From contig NC_056049.1 of the NCBI RefSeq assembly GCF_004379255.2, forward strand, positions 7,316,001-7,380,000: a stretch of DNA of 64,000 bases, read 5' to 3'. Position numbers and translations under genes: made by a program. This document shows, one piece after another, positions 10,985 to 21,700 of this stretch (positions are counted from its first letter, which is position 1; each line of letters opens with the position of its first letter). The notes below the pieces were generated by a model. It made no database searches. It was not told the origin of the DNA and worked only from the letters and a program-made list of their open reading frames with translations. Source of the DNA: Salvia splendens. Taxonomy: Eukaryota > Streptophyta > Magnoliopsida > Lamiales > Lamiaceae.

Positions 10985-11913
10985 TTACTGGGGCTCCAAG
11001 GAGATTTGGAACACTTCTTCCTTCTGCTCCATAGTATGAAATTTCTTCACATTCTGCCCATTGGCTGTGAACACTCTCCCATCATCAGCTTCAAGCTCTA
11101 AAGCTCAATTCTTCATCACAGTTCTGACTTTAAAAGGGCCGGACCACCTTGACTTAAGTTTTCCCGGAAAGAGTTTCATCCGAGCATTGAATAACAACAC
11201 CAACTCTCCCGGGAAGAACTCCCACTTCTCAATCAACTTATCGTGATACGTTTTGAGTCGCTCCTTATAGATGGCAGAATTTTCGAACGCCTCATTCCGA
11301 AATTCATCGAGCAAATTCAGATAGGACTGTCTCTCTTTTCCCGCCTTGTAGTAGTCGGCATTCAACTGTTTCACTGCCCAATATGATTTGTGCTCAAGCT
11401 CCACAGGAAGATGACAAGACTTCCCAAACACCAACTGGTAGGGTGACATGCCAATTGGCGTTTTATAAGCCGTTCTATACGCCCACAACGCATCATCGAG
11501 CTTCAATGCCCAGTCCTTTCTATTGGCGTTCACCGTCTTCTCCAAAATGCCTTTGATTTCTCGATTGGCCAATTCAGTTTGACCATTGGCTTGAGGATGA
11601 TATGGGGAAGTGATTCGGTGCTTGACACCATATTTACTTAACACGACTTCCAACCACTTGTTCTTGAAATGAGAACCCCCATCACTAAGTAAGGCTCTCG
11701 GCGCCCCAAACCTCGTAAAAATGTTCTTCTTGACAAAGTTGATAACCACCTTGGAATAGTTGACCGGAGTGGGGATTGCTTCCACCCAACGGGAAACGTA
11801 ATCGATTGCCAAAAGGATGTATTGGTGGCCAGAGGATGGTGGGAATGGGCCCATGAAGTCGATCCCCCACACATCGAAAAGCTCTATCTCCACAATAGTT
11901 GTCATCGGCATTT
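10985..11913 (-). pseudogene. Athila A integrase core and C-terminus (pol 3' fragment)
   Basis: This is the part of pol left of the element B insertion. It carries the DDE core: Asp in GIDFMGPFP, Asp in LLSDGGSHF, and Glu in [10 protein letters not shown] about 35 residues later. The chromatin-proximal region follows, with [16 protein letters not shown] and [13 protein letters not shown] at 11105-11107 interrupts the frame. The same frame is open for about 39 more codons to a TAA at 10985-10987, so the TGA is probably a point mutation. The upstream half of integrase lies at 26375 and beyond, and the frame is continuous across element B when one CATTT copy is counted. Confidence 0.85.
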
Positions 11914-13391
11914 TGAAGAGGTTACGAGGTGCGTAGGTGTCGTTCAAGTGAGGATATATCCTACTGGCAGGATAAAGATCCTAACTAAGCCTAGACCTCG
12001 TCTTCAAAGATTCCTCAACCCACTTCTACTGATCAGTATAGTGGAGGTAAGGGTCGAATCCCACAGAGATGGTGCGTTTAAAACACTGCGGTGATGTTTT
12101 GGAGGGTTGGTTAGCTACCACGCTCGGGTTGAGTTTCTACCTAGGCGAGTAATTAAAGGGTTGCGTCCTACTGACTAGGATGGGGGAGCAGATCGTGGAA
12201 TGCAACTGTGTACGTGGAAATGAGGGGACATGGTGTAACAGAAATTGTTTGGAAAGGACGGTATTTCTATTTTTGGCTAAACAGAATATTCAGAGTGTAG
12301 TGGAGGTAGTGGTGACTAGGCTGACAGATCTGCAGGTACAACCAGAGGTGAAGGACAAAAGAAAGCAAAAGTAAATAAAAGTAAGGTGGTCCCCAATCTG
12401 GATGTAGACATCGTCTTCTCCAACAACACAACTTAAACTCAGATCACAATTCCAGATCCAACCCGGCAAACGCAGATTAACAACTCGCGAACACAGATCT
12501 AAAACTAAGAAATCAAATCTGAGATCAAACGCTGAAACTGGACTTCTGCATGCTGGTCAACATGAAAGATCGATTCAGAAAATAAAACGAAGCCTTGCAT
12601 GCAACGATCTACTTCCAGATCAAATAGTACATGTTTACCTATCCTAAAGAAATTTGTTACGTAACAGAATTTAGAGATTTAGCACTTAAAACACCGAGAA
12701 ATCTTAGATCTAAGCTAACTAGACAAGGAAAGAAAAGAACACTACAATGAACGAAACGGAAATCAACTTCATAGCATTAACACGTTCGGATATCCAAGCA
12801 AGCATTTCAGAACAACAAAATCCCAAAATGTAACAGAAATCCAACGTAAAGACGGAGAACTAATTAAACTACGAAAGCAATTTAAAGATTGTTTGCCACT
12901 CCGGGCGATAAAATCTCTGACTGGAACTACGATCTAGCTAACTGGAACGGACGATGACTGGAACTCGGGAACATTCTGAACGTCAGGTGATCATGGCTCG
13001 GCGAGGCAAGAAGTGGACACGGCTGAAAGACTGAAATTACCGAGAGAACTCTCTACCTAAGGATGATGGTGAATTTTTTTCTCTCTCCAACTTGGCTACC
13101 TTTTATAGGGAGGCTACCCTTGATTTTAGGGTAAATCCTCGCTGCAATTTGACTTCTTTGCCCTTAATTGTGGGTAATCCGTCCCAGCTATCCGTCTTCT
13201 TCATCTCAAGCCGTTTTAGCACGTATACGGATCAGTATGAGACCATGCTGGCGCCTTTTCACCCGAACACTCCGGAACTTCCCTACTGGCCAGAACACTT
13301 ATCCTGCACACTTTGAGCAACTGCTTTGCAAATATAATCATTTAAACCTGTCATACTGACCAGTAACCGAGGCCTAGAATACGACTTATCA
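11914..13391 (-). repeat. Athila B 3' LTR
   Basis: Plus-strand ends TGAAGAGGTTACG and ACGACTTATCA. It lacks one T relative to the other LTR (GCGCCTTTTCACCCG against GCGCCTTTTCTACCCG, near 13260), the only difference seen. It includes the perfect palindrome TACTGATCAGTA at 12027-12038. Confidence 0.97.
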
Positions 13392-14316
13392 AACTGCTCA
13401 CACTTACCACATGCTTGCCCTCAAGCGTGAAGAACAAACAAAAAGCAATAAGTCGCATTCTAGCCTGGTTACTTCCCTGCCCGACTCTACCTAAAACTGG
13501 ACTCTAGACTACAACGACGAAGAAGAAAGAAAACACAAACACAAACACAGAAATACATAAAACACTAACAGATTGGGCTACATTTTCAACCATCCCTCCC
13601 CTCGGGATCAGGTGCAATCCGGCCTTAGACAGCCTTGAACTTCTGCCGCCCCCCTCTTTCTCTCCCAGTCAGTACATCTGCTTGTCAAGATCGCCCACAC
13701 TCTCGGTCAACCACTAGGTTCACTCAGTCACTCGCACCTCACCAGGAACGTTAGGACTGAATTCTCTCATCATGCTCAACCACAATTGCTTTGGACTTAG
13801 ATCTCACGTGCAGCTACTGAAGGACTTTAAGGCTTGTAACGGGGCTGTTGGGTTGTAGTGTTTTGGGTAGATGTTCCTAAGGCTCTAAGGTTCAAAAACT
13901 TCTATTTAATTTATGAAGGGGGATTGTGTGCATCAGGCTTCTGATCAGTTGCTTTTCTTAGCTGGTGCTTCTGGCTTGAGTTTCCAACTGGTTAGTAGGC
14001 TTCTTGTGGCTTCGCCACCCTTATTCCTTCATTTTTTGTGTGGTCAAATCTCTGACCATTTTCTTCTTTTCTTTCTTTCTTCCTCTCTTTTTTTTTCGTG
14101 GCTTTGCCACCCTTATCCCTTCCTTTTTTTGGACCTGGAATGTCTCCCTGGTCGATTTTCTTCTAACTTTCCTGCCCAGCTGGTTTCTGCTTTTTTCACA
14201 CTTCTTCCTAGCCAGTAAGCTCCATTTGTTTCATGCCTTACACACAGTCCCAGGGGCTAGGGGTGTTTATCTGGGTATAAAAGGTTAAGAAAAAAGGGTT
14301 CTAAAGGTGGTGGTTT

Positions 14317-14318
<2 letters not shown>

Positions 14319-14348
<30 letters not shown>
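14319..14348. repeat. Poly-T run (poly-A on the minus strand)
   Basis: Thirty consecutive T within the Athila B 3' non-coding region. Its length in the assembly may be unreliable. Confidence 0.9.
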
Positions 14349-14351
<3 letters not shown>

Positions 14352-14868
14352 GAGGGGGTTCCTACTGCCTTCAGTATTTGCTACCCGTGATCACTTCACC
14401 CTAGGCAAATTGTGGCAGCCTCTCTTTTCTTTAAGTGTATGTGGAAAGTGGTTCCACTTTAAGGCTTATAACTCACATTTTAGAGGGCTTTCGTGTTTGG
14501 CTCTAAGTGTGGGCTTTTCTCTCATACTCACATCATCCATACTGGTCAGGAGGTACTAAGGAGAGTGGTTTCGGTTTTCCAGCTTGTCTTATCTCCCTCA
14601 ATTCCCTTCACCTCCAGCTCAGGACGGTTGAGTTTTAAGCCCAAATCAGCACACAACATAAAAAAAACTAGACCTAAAAAACACAAAACGAGCACAAACA
14701 CAGAACACACATATATACATCATACTGGCCATTACGTCCCCCCTCCTACTTCACAAGTGTCTGCCCCAGATAAGGCTGTGAAGTGGAAAAAAAAGTACTG
14801 GCCAGTATGGTAGACACACAGACAACAAAATAACAAACAAAAATAACAACTCAAACAGAAACTTCTCA

Positions 14869-14895
14869 CACTTAGGCTATGGAATAGGCTAAGTG
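14869..14895 (-). other. Athila B stem-loop, copy 1
   Basis: CACTTAG (14869-14875) and CTAAGTG (14889-14895) are inverted across 13 nt. CTAT and ATAG inside extend the stem, with one mismatch between the two pairings. On the minus strand it is followed by TGAGAAGTTTC, resembling the sequence before the 3' LTR (GTGTGAGCAGTT). Confidence 0.55.
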
Positions 14896-14997
14896 GGAGA
14901 GGTTTGAACACCGGACAAAATCCACTAAACAAAGAAACACGTATATACAAAAGAAACACAGAAAACATGCTACCAAGAAACAAACCCTAACTTCTCA

Positions 14998-15024
14998 CAC
15001 TTAGACTATGGAATAGGCTAAGTG
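14998..15024 (-). other. Athila B stem-loop, copy 2
   Basis: A second copy of the same CACTTAG...CTAAGTG hairpin with a 13-nt spacer, 102 bp to the right in a near-identical ~35-bp context. It lies 124 bp downstream of the second ORF stop in the minus sense. Confidence 0.55.
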
Positions 15025-15148
15025 TTATGAAGTGGGGTTTGCTCGCAAACACAGATTATACTACCTAACCGAATACCACAATATAACAAAAATACGAAAA
15101 GTTAAAAAAAGCTTAAAAAAAAAAACTAACTTGGTCAGTAGGGGGGGT

Positions 15149-18082
15149 CTATCGAAGTCGCCTGCTCCTTCGTGGGGCAGGTGGTGCAGATTGTTCCTTC
15201 GGGTTGTCCTCTTCCGTTCCAGTTTCATTTTCCTTCGCCGGCTCCTCGGCTCTTGCCGGCACCTCGGCGTCCGCTGTCTCTTGCTCATCTGCTACTCCGG
15301 TCTCTTGGATATGTGGTTCATCAGTCCGGCCACCATGGCCACTCGGTCCTGCAGCTTGCTCCTTCCTCAGGTAGGTCATTTCTTCTAAGATGTTATCCAT
15401 ACTGGTTAACATTCTGTTCATTGCTTTTTGCATCTTGGAGTTTTCCTCCCCGAGATCTGATACTATAGCTTCCATGGCCGCCTGCCTCTGATGCATCATA
15501 TCCTGCTCTGCAGAGCCCTTCAACATCCTTTCCACAACTCCTGCCAGCTTGATCACCTCTGCCTTCAATTGCTGATTCTCCTCTGCCATTTCAGTGACTG
15601 TCCTTTCTAGAGCGGCTTGCTTCTGAGTCAGTATTCTCTGCTCCGCAGACTCCTTCAATACCTGTTCCATTTCTGACGCTAAACGAATCATCTCTTCCCT
15701 CATCTGTCTATTTTCCTCAGCCATCTTTTCCACAGATTGTTCAATTCTGTCTCGCCTCTGGTCATGTCCTGGTGCTTCCTGAGCTGTTGTTATCCGAGCA
15801 GTGGGTATTGCCTCTTCTCCCATCGCATAAAAGTAGGGCACGCCCTGCCTCATGTACACCGTGTTCGTTCGGACGAACAAAGGGATGTCGAACAATCCTG
15901 GGGCGCTCACCATCGTTAGTGGGGTTAGGTCTTCGTCCTCCGAAACGGTGATGTTGTTCCTCATGAAGATTCCCAATATATGGCAGAGGGAAATATTCCG
16001 TGCTGGGTGAGTTGCGACGAGGTGACATGTGTATGCAGTCCAGAACCCTAAGTGCAGCTTCTTGCCCTTTTTTGCACACCATATAAGGTACAACTCCGTC
16101 ATTGATGTCCGGACTGCCGAATTAGACTGCCCCAAAAGATTGTAGTCTAAAAAAAGTTGAACCAGGCGTAAAACGGGGTCGCTAAGGTGGATCGATCGGG
16201 AGATCGTGGATTGGAACTGCCCTGCTCCGGGGTGAGTAAGTTCCTCCCAAGCCGACTGGGGCTCAAATTCCACATGCCGGCGGGGAATCCCCCGCTCCCT
16301 GTTTCTCCATTCAAGTCCTATTGCCTCCTCCAAACTGCATATACCCAACCTCACAGTCCACTCAATCAGATTCATCCTAATTTCTCCTCCAAATACCCTG
16401 AAGCTAACACACTCTATATCCAAATCAGTTGTGACTTCGAATCGAAAAGTTGCGAAAAACTCCTTGGCCAAATCGACCGGGACACTTAACTTCTCATTCC
16501 TCAACAACCATTCAAAACCCAACTCATGCAAAAGGGCTAGAAACGATTCACTAATTTGCATCTCATCTAAGGATGGGAGATGAATTACCTTTCCACACTT
16601 AACCTTCTTGCCTTTTGCGTTCTTTGTGCGGTAAACTGACTGGAGCTTCTTGTCGTCAAACAACTTCATCTCTTCCACAACGTCATCCGTGAGTTCCACC
16701 GTCCAACGCTTATACCGGAGTGGTTCGGCAGGTGGATGCAACAGTTCTCGATGATCGTTGGGGAGTTCCCGCTCCTTGTATTCCTCCTCTTCCATGGTTG
16801 TGTCGCTATCTGATTCAGATTCTTCACTGGCCTCGTACTCACTATCGCTCTGTGTCTGCCGGTTTGATGGGGTCCTCCGGGCAGTCTCAGTGATCACTAT
16901 GCCTGTGTTCGGGGTACGCATTCTTTTGGTTTTTGATTTTTTCTCCACAACGGTCTTGCCCTTTCTTTTCCTTTCTACTTGGTATCTAGCTTCCTCTTCC
17001 GCCTCTTTCTTGGCATCTTCCTTCTCCAATTGTTCGGGGCTCACTGACTCGGGTGCGAGGTCCAGTCCCTCAGCCACCCGCTCGGCTTCCACACCCTGAT
17101 CCTCTTGCGCCGGACAGGGTTCGTCGTCACTCACGATCTCTAGGGGATCCTCCGCCGTGTTCGGTTCCGCCCTGTTGGGTGCCCACTTACCCAAACAACG
17201 TTGCGATTTCCTCTGCGGTTTGGGTGGCTCTGCCTTGGAGCCTGTCTTCACTACCAGTTTCCTTCTGACGGGGATCGGTTTAACTACCGGAGGTGCCCCT
17301 GGGGTGGATGCCTCTACCTCTGGTTCTGTTGTCTCTGTTCCTGCTTCCTTGGCTTCACTCTGCTTTTCCCTCTCCTCTTCTCCTTCAGACTGGGATGTAT
17401 TATCCTTCGGTATGGGTTCTCTAAAAGCTTGTTCATTCTCTCCTACTGATCTTGGTGCGAGGTCCAGACCCTCAGCCACCAAGTCAGTTGTCTCCTCTCT
17501 TCGGTTTACCCTGTTCATTATCGAGTCAAACTCCTCGTCCGTCATGAGGCCCTGTTTCCTGGCTGATTCGTTCAGATCTATCTCTGGCCGTCTTACTTCT
17601 TGAAATACTGGGTCCTTCTCGGGCGTCATTTTTGCTCCGCCACTCTCTCTCTGGGTTTCCCTTACTTGGCTGGACCTTTTCTTTCGCTCCTCAGAGTCGG
17701 AGCTGTAAAACGCGGCGATAGCTTCCAGGTCTGCCGAATCTGGTACCGAGGGTTCCGATGCCGCGGTGGCTGAGGGAGATCCTTCCTCCGACTGTAGTTC
17801 TGCGTGTCTGACCTGTGCATGAGGAATTTCACTGGGTGCGGTTCCTATGCCCCCCGTGTGGCCGAAATTGGTCAATGCCGCCGTCCAGTCCCTAGTCGGG
17901 TCTTGTTGGCGAAGGAATACCATTACGGCATCCAAAGAAATAGTGGCCGGCGGTTGAGCAGTCGGTGCGGGTGGTTGGTTCGACTGTGGTTGGGCCTCCG
18001 GGGTATCTTCTCGCAGCGGCTGCGTATCTTGGGTGTTCGCACGACGGGGCTTGATTTTCCTCGCGATAGCTTTCTTACCCAT
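15149..18082 (-). CDS. Athila B second ORF (977 aa): acidic N-terminus, Athila ORF1-like core, repeated coiled coil
   Basis: Open frame from ATG 18082, in good context after a leader-like sequence. Residues ~1-440 are low-complexity, acidic and proline-rich, with a duplicated VAEGLDLAP segment (about residues 207 and 340). Residues ~440-780 hold the core shared with the A third ORF (AKEFFATF, DPVLRLVQLFLDY, TELYLIWCAKKGKK). Residues ~784-904 contain three ~45-residue heptad-rich repeats (MAEENRQ, MAEENQQ, LGEENSK; each followed by a LKESAEQ-type block), a likely coiled coil. The C-terminus is basic (APRRSRRLR). No signal peptide or membrane helix is visible, so the env-like label for this position is not supported here. 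The core resembles the Athila ORF1 family; biochemical role unknown. Confidence 0.8.
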   Translation of the reverse strand: MGKKAIARKIKPRRANTQDTQPLREDTPEAQPQSNQPPAPTAQPPATISLDAVMVFLRQQDPTRDWTAALTNFGHTGGIGTAPSEIPHAQVRHAELQSEEGSPSATAASEPSVPDSADLEAIAAFYSSDSEERKKRSSQVRETQRESGGAKMTPEKDPVFQEVRRPEIDLNESARKQGLMTDEEFDSIMNRVNRREETTDLVAEGLDLAPRSVGENEQAFREPIPKDNTSQSEGEEEREKQSEAKEAGTETTEPEVEASTPGAPPVVKPIPVRRKLVVKTGSKAEPPKPQRKSQRCLGKWAPNRAEPNTAEDPLEIVSDDEPCPAQEDQGVEAERVAEGLDLAPESVSPEQLEKEDAKKEAEEEARYQVERKRKGKTVVEKKSKTKRMRTPNTGIVITETARRTPSNRQTQSDSEYEASEESESDSDTTMEEEEYKERELPNDHRELLHPPAEPLRYKRWTVELTDDVVEEMKLFDDKKLQSVYRTKNAKGKKVKCGKVIHLPSLDEMQISESFLALLHELGFEWLLRNEKLSVPVDLAKEFFATFRFEVTTDLDIECVSFRVFGGEIRMNLIEWTVRLGICSLEEAIGLEWRNRERGIPRRHVEFEPQSAWEELTHPGAGQFQSTISRSIHLSDPVLRLVQLFLDYNLLGQSNSAVRTSMTELYLIWCAKKGKKLHLGFWTAYTCHLVATHPARNISLCHILGIFMRNNITVSEDEDLTPLTMVSAPGLFDIPLFVRTNTVYMRQGVPYFYAMGEEAIPTARITTAQEAPGHDQRRDRIEQSVEKMAEENRQMREEMIRLASEMEQVLKESAEQRILTQKQAALERTVTEMAEENQQLKAEVIKLAGVVERMLKGSAEQDMMHQRQAAMEAIVSDLGEENSKMQKAMNRMLTSMDNILEEMTYLRKEQAAGPSGHGGRTDEPHIQETGVADEQETADAEVPARAEEPAKENETGTEEDNPKEQSAPPAPRRSRRLR

Positions 18083-18480
18083 GACTGTAATTTGTGATTT
18101 GACGGTAGAAATTAGGGTTTGGTTTGAGAACGATGGTTCTGTGAGAGGGATAGAGGAGAATTTCTTGAAAGGTATTTTGGAAATGAGGGTTTTTGAGGGA
18201 GAAAGGGAGGGTCGGTTGGTTTAGTTCGGATTAGAAATGGCAGTTGCAGGTGGTTTCAACCGGCTATCAGTGGTTACCGGTCATGCCGCTTCATGTGAAA
18301 AGTGGTTGGGCGACAGGTGTTGGTTCCTGATTGGCTAGCGTGTGTACTCTCTCTGCTCCACACCATTCCAGCACTGCCACCCTGCAAAAGCTGCACACGC
18401 TTAATTCAAATTTACGTCCTATCCACAATTTCCCTCTATACTTACCTATTACGGAAAATAATTCAAAATGGCACTTAAAT
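18083..18480 (-). promoter_or_regulatory. Promoter/leader-like region upstream of the Athila B second ORF
   Basis: On the minus strand the ~200 nt before ATG 18082 are CT-rich and A-poor in G (CCCTCCCTTTCTCCCTC, then TTCTCCTCTATCCCTCTCAC), ending AAATTACAGTCATGGG. This looks like a plant 5' leader. A CCAAT box (GCTAGCCAATCAGG) lies near 18329-18342. I see no clear TATA box. The position matches the internal promoter module of element A. Confidence 0.4.
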
Positions 18481-18482
18481 AC

Positions 18483-18719
18483 AAATTGGAGTGACACTAA
18501 ATAGGTAATCTCTTGGTCAAAGTGTACCCCAACCTAAATTTAAGGCCCGAAAATATATTTTTGGATTTTTTAGAAAATTTTCAAGCATGCAAAAATTAAT
18601 TACGTATATACAGTATTTACATTCTCCTTAGGTAATTTGGAATCCTACCTGGCCAGTATATGCAGAATATTATCAAAATGAAACTAGCCACGTGGAATTC
18701 CAAATTCCTATCTTACTAA
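18483..18719. other. Athila B pol-second ORF spacer
   Basis: AT-rich non-coding sequence after the pol stop. It contains two TACTGRYCAGTA-like motifs (18648-18659, 18714-18725). Confidence 0.5.
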
Positions 18720-21700
18720 TCAGTATGTGACCTTAGTATGTGGTAGTAGTGGAATTTCATCCACTACCCCCACCTCACTATTATCCCTAAAGATTTTCAA
18801 CCTATGTCCATTCACAACAAAAGGCTCAGAGTTAGAAAGACTCCCTGAAATTTCCACCGCTCCATTAGCTCGGAGGGCTGTTACGATGTACGGTCCTGTC
18901 CACTTAGATTTGAGTTTCCCGGGCATTAACTTCAATCTCGACTGGAAGAGTAGTACTTTCTGGCCAACATGGAGCTCCTTGGTTCTCAGATTTCTATCAT
19001 GCCATAATTTCGTTCGCTCCTTGTACCACATGGCCGAGTCGAAAGATTCCAATCTAAGTTCTTCAAGCTCCTGTAATTGCAGCTTCCTTTCCTCCTCACA
19101 GGCTGTAGCATCCATATTCACTTTCTGTACTGCCCAGTATGCTCGGTGCTCGATCCCTACAGGTAAGTGGCACATTTTTCCAAAAACTATTCGGTAAGGG
19201 GACATACCAATGGGGGTCTTGTAGGCTGTTCGATATGCCCAGAGAGCATCCTCTAATCTCACGCTCCAATCCTTCCGAGAAGGATTTACAGTTTTCTCCA
19301 AAATCTTCTTTATCTCTCGATTAGAGATCTCGGCTTGGCCGTTAGCTTGCGGGTGGTAGGGGCTTGAAAGTCTATGGTGCACACCGTACTTTTTCATTAA
19401 AGCTTCAATTGTACGATTACAAAAGTGTGTACCTTGATCAGAGATGATCGCCCTTGGGACTCCGAAACGGCTGAAAATGTGACTCTTTAAGAATTTGGCC
19501 ACCTCCCTTGCTTCACACGTACTTGTGGCCGTCGCTTCTACCCATTTGGAGACGTAATCCACCGCGACTAGGATATACAGATTGCCATAGGACGAGGGAA
19601 AAGGCCCCATGAAATCCATTCCCCATATGTCGAATAATTCACAAACAATAATCGGTACTTGCGGCATCTCATCTTGGGCAGATATTCCACCGGTCAGTTG
19701 GCAACGCTCACAGCTCCGGCAGAACTCGTATGCATCTTTGTTGAGAGTTGGCCAGTAAAAGCCGCTATCCAGAATCTTCCTTGCCGTCTTCTTGGATCCG
19801 AAGTGCCCTCCACATGCTAACGAATGGCAGTGGGTCAACACATCCCGCTGTTCCCAGTCAGGAATGCACCTTCTTATCACTTGATCGGATCCTACCCTCC
19901 ATAGGTAAGGGTCGTCCCAAAAATAATATTTTGCCTCACTCTTGATCTTCATTCGTTGGGCTTTGGTAACACTTGGTACCTCTGGAAGTTCTCCAGTTAC
20001 TAGGTAGTTGGCCAGGTCCGCATACCATGGCTCCTGCCCTACCTTCTCTTTTCCTTTTGCTGCATCATTCTGACCAGTAAGTTTGTACACTTCTTCCCAA
20101 TCAATTTTTCTGGGTGCAAAAATCACCTCACATAAGTGTTCCTCTGGAAACTGGTCGTGCACCTCCTCGCTGTTTCCTTCTTGCACTATTCTGCTCAAAT
20201 GGTCTGCCACCTTGTTTTCGACTCCTCTCTTATCTTCCACCTCCCAATCAAATTCTTGCAACAAGAGTACCCATCGGATCAAGCGTGGTTTTGATTCTCT
20301 CTTGGTAACTAGATACTTAAGGGCTGCATGGTCAGTGTATACTACGACCTTAGATCCCAGCAAATATGGCCGGAACTTCTCGAAAGAAAACACCACTGCC
20401 AGCATCTCCTTTTCGGTGGTATCGTAATTCCGCTGGGCTTGATTTAGAGTCTTGGACGCATAAAAAATTACGTGCCTCCTCCCATCGATCTTCTGACCCA
20501 GCACGGCCCCTACCGCAAAGTCGCTGGCGTCGCACATTACTTCGAAAGGATGGTTCCAATCAGGAGCTCGTATGATAGGTGCGGATACTAATTTTTCTTT
20601 GAGAAGATCGAAAGCTGCCTTGCATTGCTCATCAAAAACGAACTCCACATCATTTTGAAGCAGTCTGGTAAGGGGTTGGGCGATTTTGGAGAAATCCTTT
20701 ATAAATCTTCGATAAAATCCAGCATGTCCCAGGAAACCCCTTATTCCCTTCTGATCAGTAGGGAATGGTAATTTGGATATGACATCCACCTTGGCTCGAT
20801 CCACCTGGATACCTCTTTCTGAGACTACGTGTCCTAGGACTATCCCTTCGGTGACCATAAAATGGCACTTCTCGAAGTTCAAAACCAGACTCTTTGCTTG
20901 ACACCTTTCCAAAACTATGTCCAAATGATGAAGGCAAGAGTCGAACGAGTCTCCGTAAACCGTGAAGTCATCCATAAATATTTCTATGCACTCCTCAATC
21001 AAATCGGAAAATATGCTCATCATGCATCGTTGAAACGTACCTGGAGCGTTGCATAAACCGAAAGGCATGCGACGGTATGCATAGGTTCCAAACGGGCAAG
21101 TAAAAGTGGTTTTGTCCTGGTCCTCAGGATCCACGTGAATTTGGAAGTACCCGCTGTACCCATCTAGGAAGCAGAAAAATTTTTTTCCAGCTAATCTCTC
21201 TAATATCTGGTCGATGAAAGGCAAAGGAAAATGGTCCTTCCTTGTTGCGTTGTTCAGCTTCCGGTAGTCGATGCACATTCGCCAACCCGTGACCAGCCTT
21301 GTTGGAATCAGCTCGTTCCTCTCGTTCTTGACAACTTGGATCCCGGATTTCTTTGGAACCATGTGGATCGGGCTGACCCACTCACTGTCCGGCACTGAAT
21401 AGATAATCCCTAGCGACAACAACTTCAAGATTTCCTTTAAAATTTCCTCTCGCATGTTAGGGTTTACCTTCCTTTGAGCATCTCGATGAGCCTTCGCTCC
21501 CTCTTCTAGCCTGATGTGGTGCATGCAAACGTCGGGGCTTATCCCTACTAGATCTGTAAGGCTCCATCCGATTGCCTTCTTATTCCTATTCAACACAGTC
21601 AGTAGCCGCGCTTCTTGTTCTTTTGTGAGACTGCTGTTGATGATTACGGGATATGAGTTCTCCTCCCCGAGGTAGGCATACTTCAAGTTCGATGGTAACT

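Larger units (their letters stand above)
13392..15148 (-). other. Athila B 3' non-coding region
   Basis: About 1.75 kb between the second ORF and the 3' LTR. It holds a 30-nt T run (14319-14348), a pyrimidine-rich stretch (about 14035-14130), two stem-loops (14869-14895, 14998-15024) and several TACTGGCCAGTA-like palindromes (a perfect one at 14796-14807). On the minus strand TTGAGGGCAAGCATG near 13410-13424 resembles the sequence before gypsy polypurine tracts. The tract itself is weak (GTGTGAGCAGTT, 13392-13403). Small ORFs here are not credible genes. Confidence 0.6.

Noticed and set aside
12040..12065. tRNA-like GGGTCGAATCCC in the element B LTR
   Set aside because: It resembles only a T-arm. 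No acceptor, D-arm or anticodon arm can be folded around it.
12180..12374. Identical 64-codon frames at 12180 and 25162
   Set aside because: They are the same LTR sequence present twice. The frame is on the strand opposite to element transcription and has no domain.
15149..18082. Envelope protein, which would make element B an endogenous retrovirus-like element
   Set aside because: No signal peptide, membrane segment or fusion-peptide-like stretch. The content is coiled coil and low complexity.
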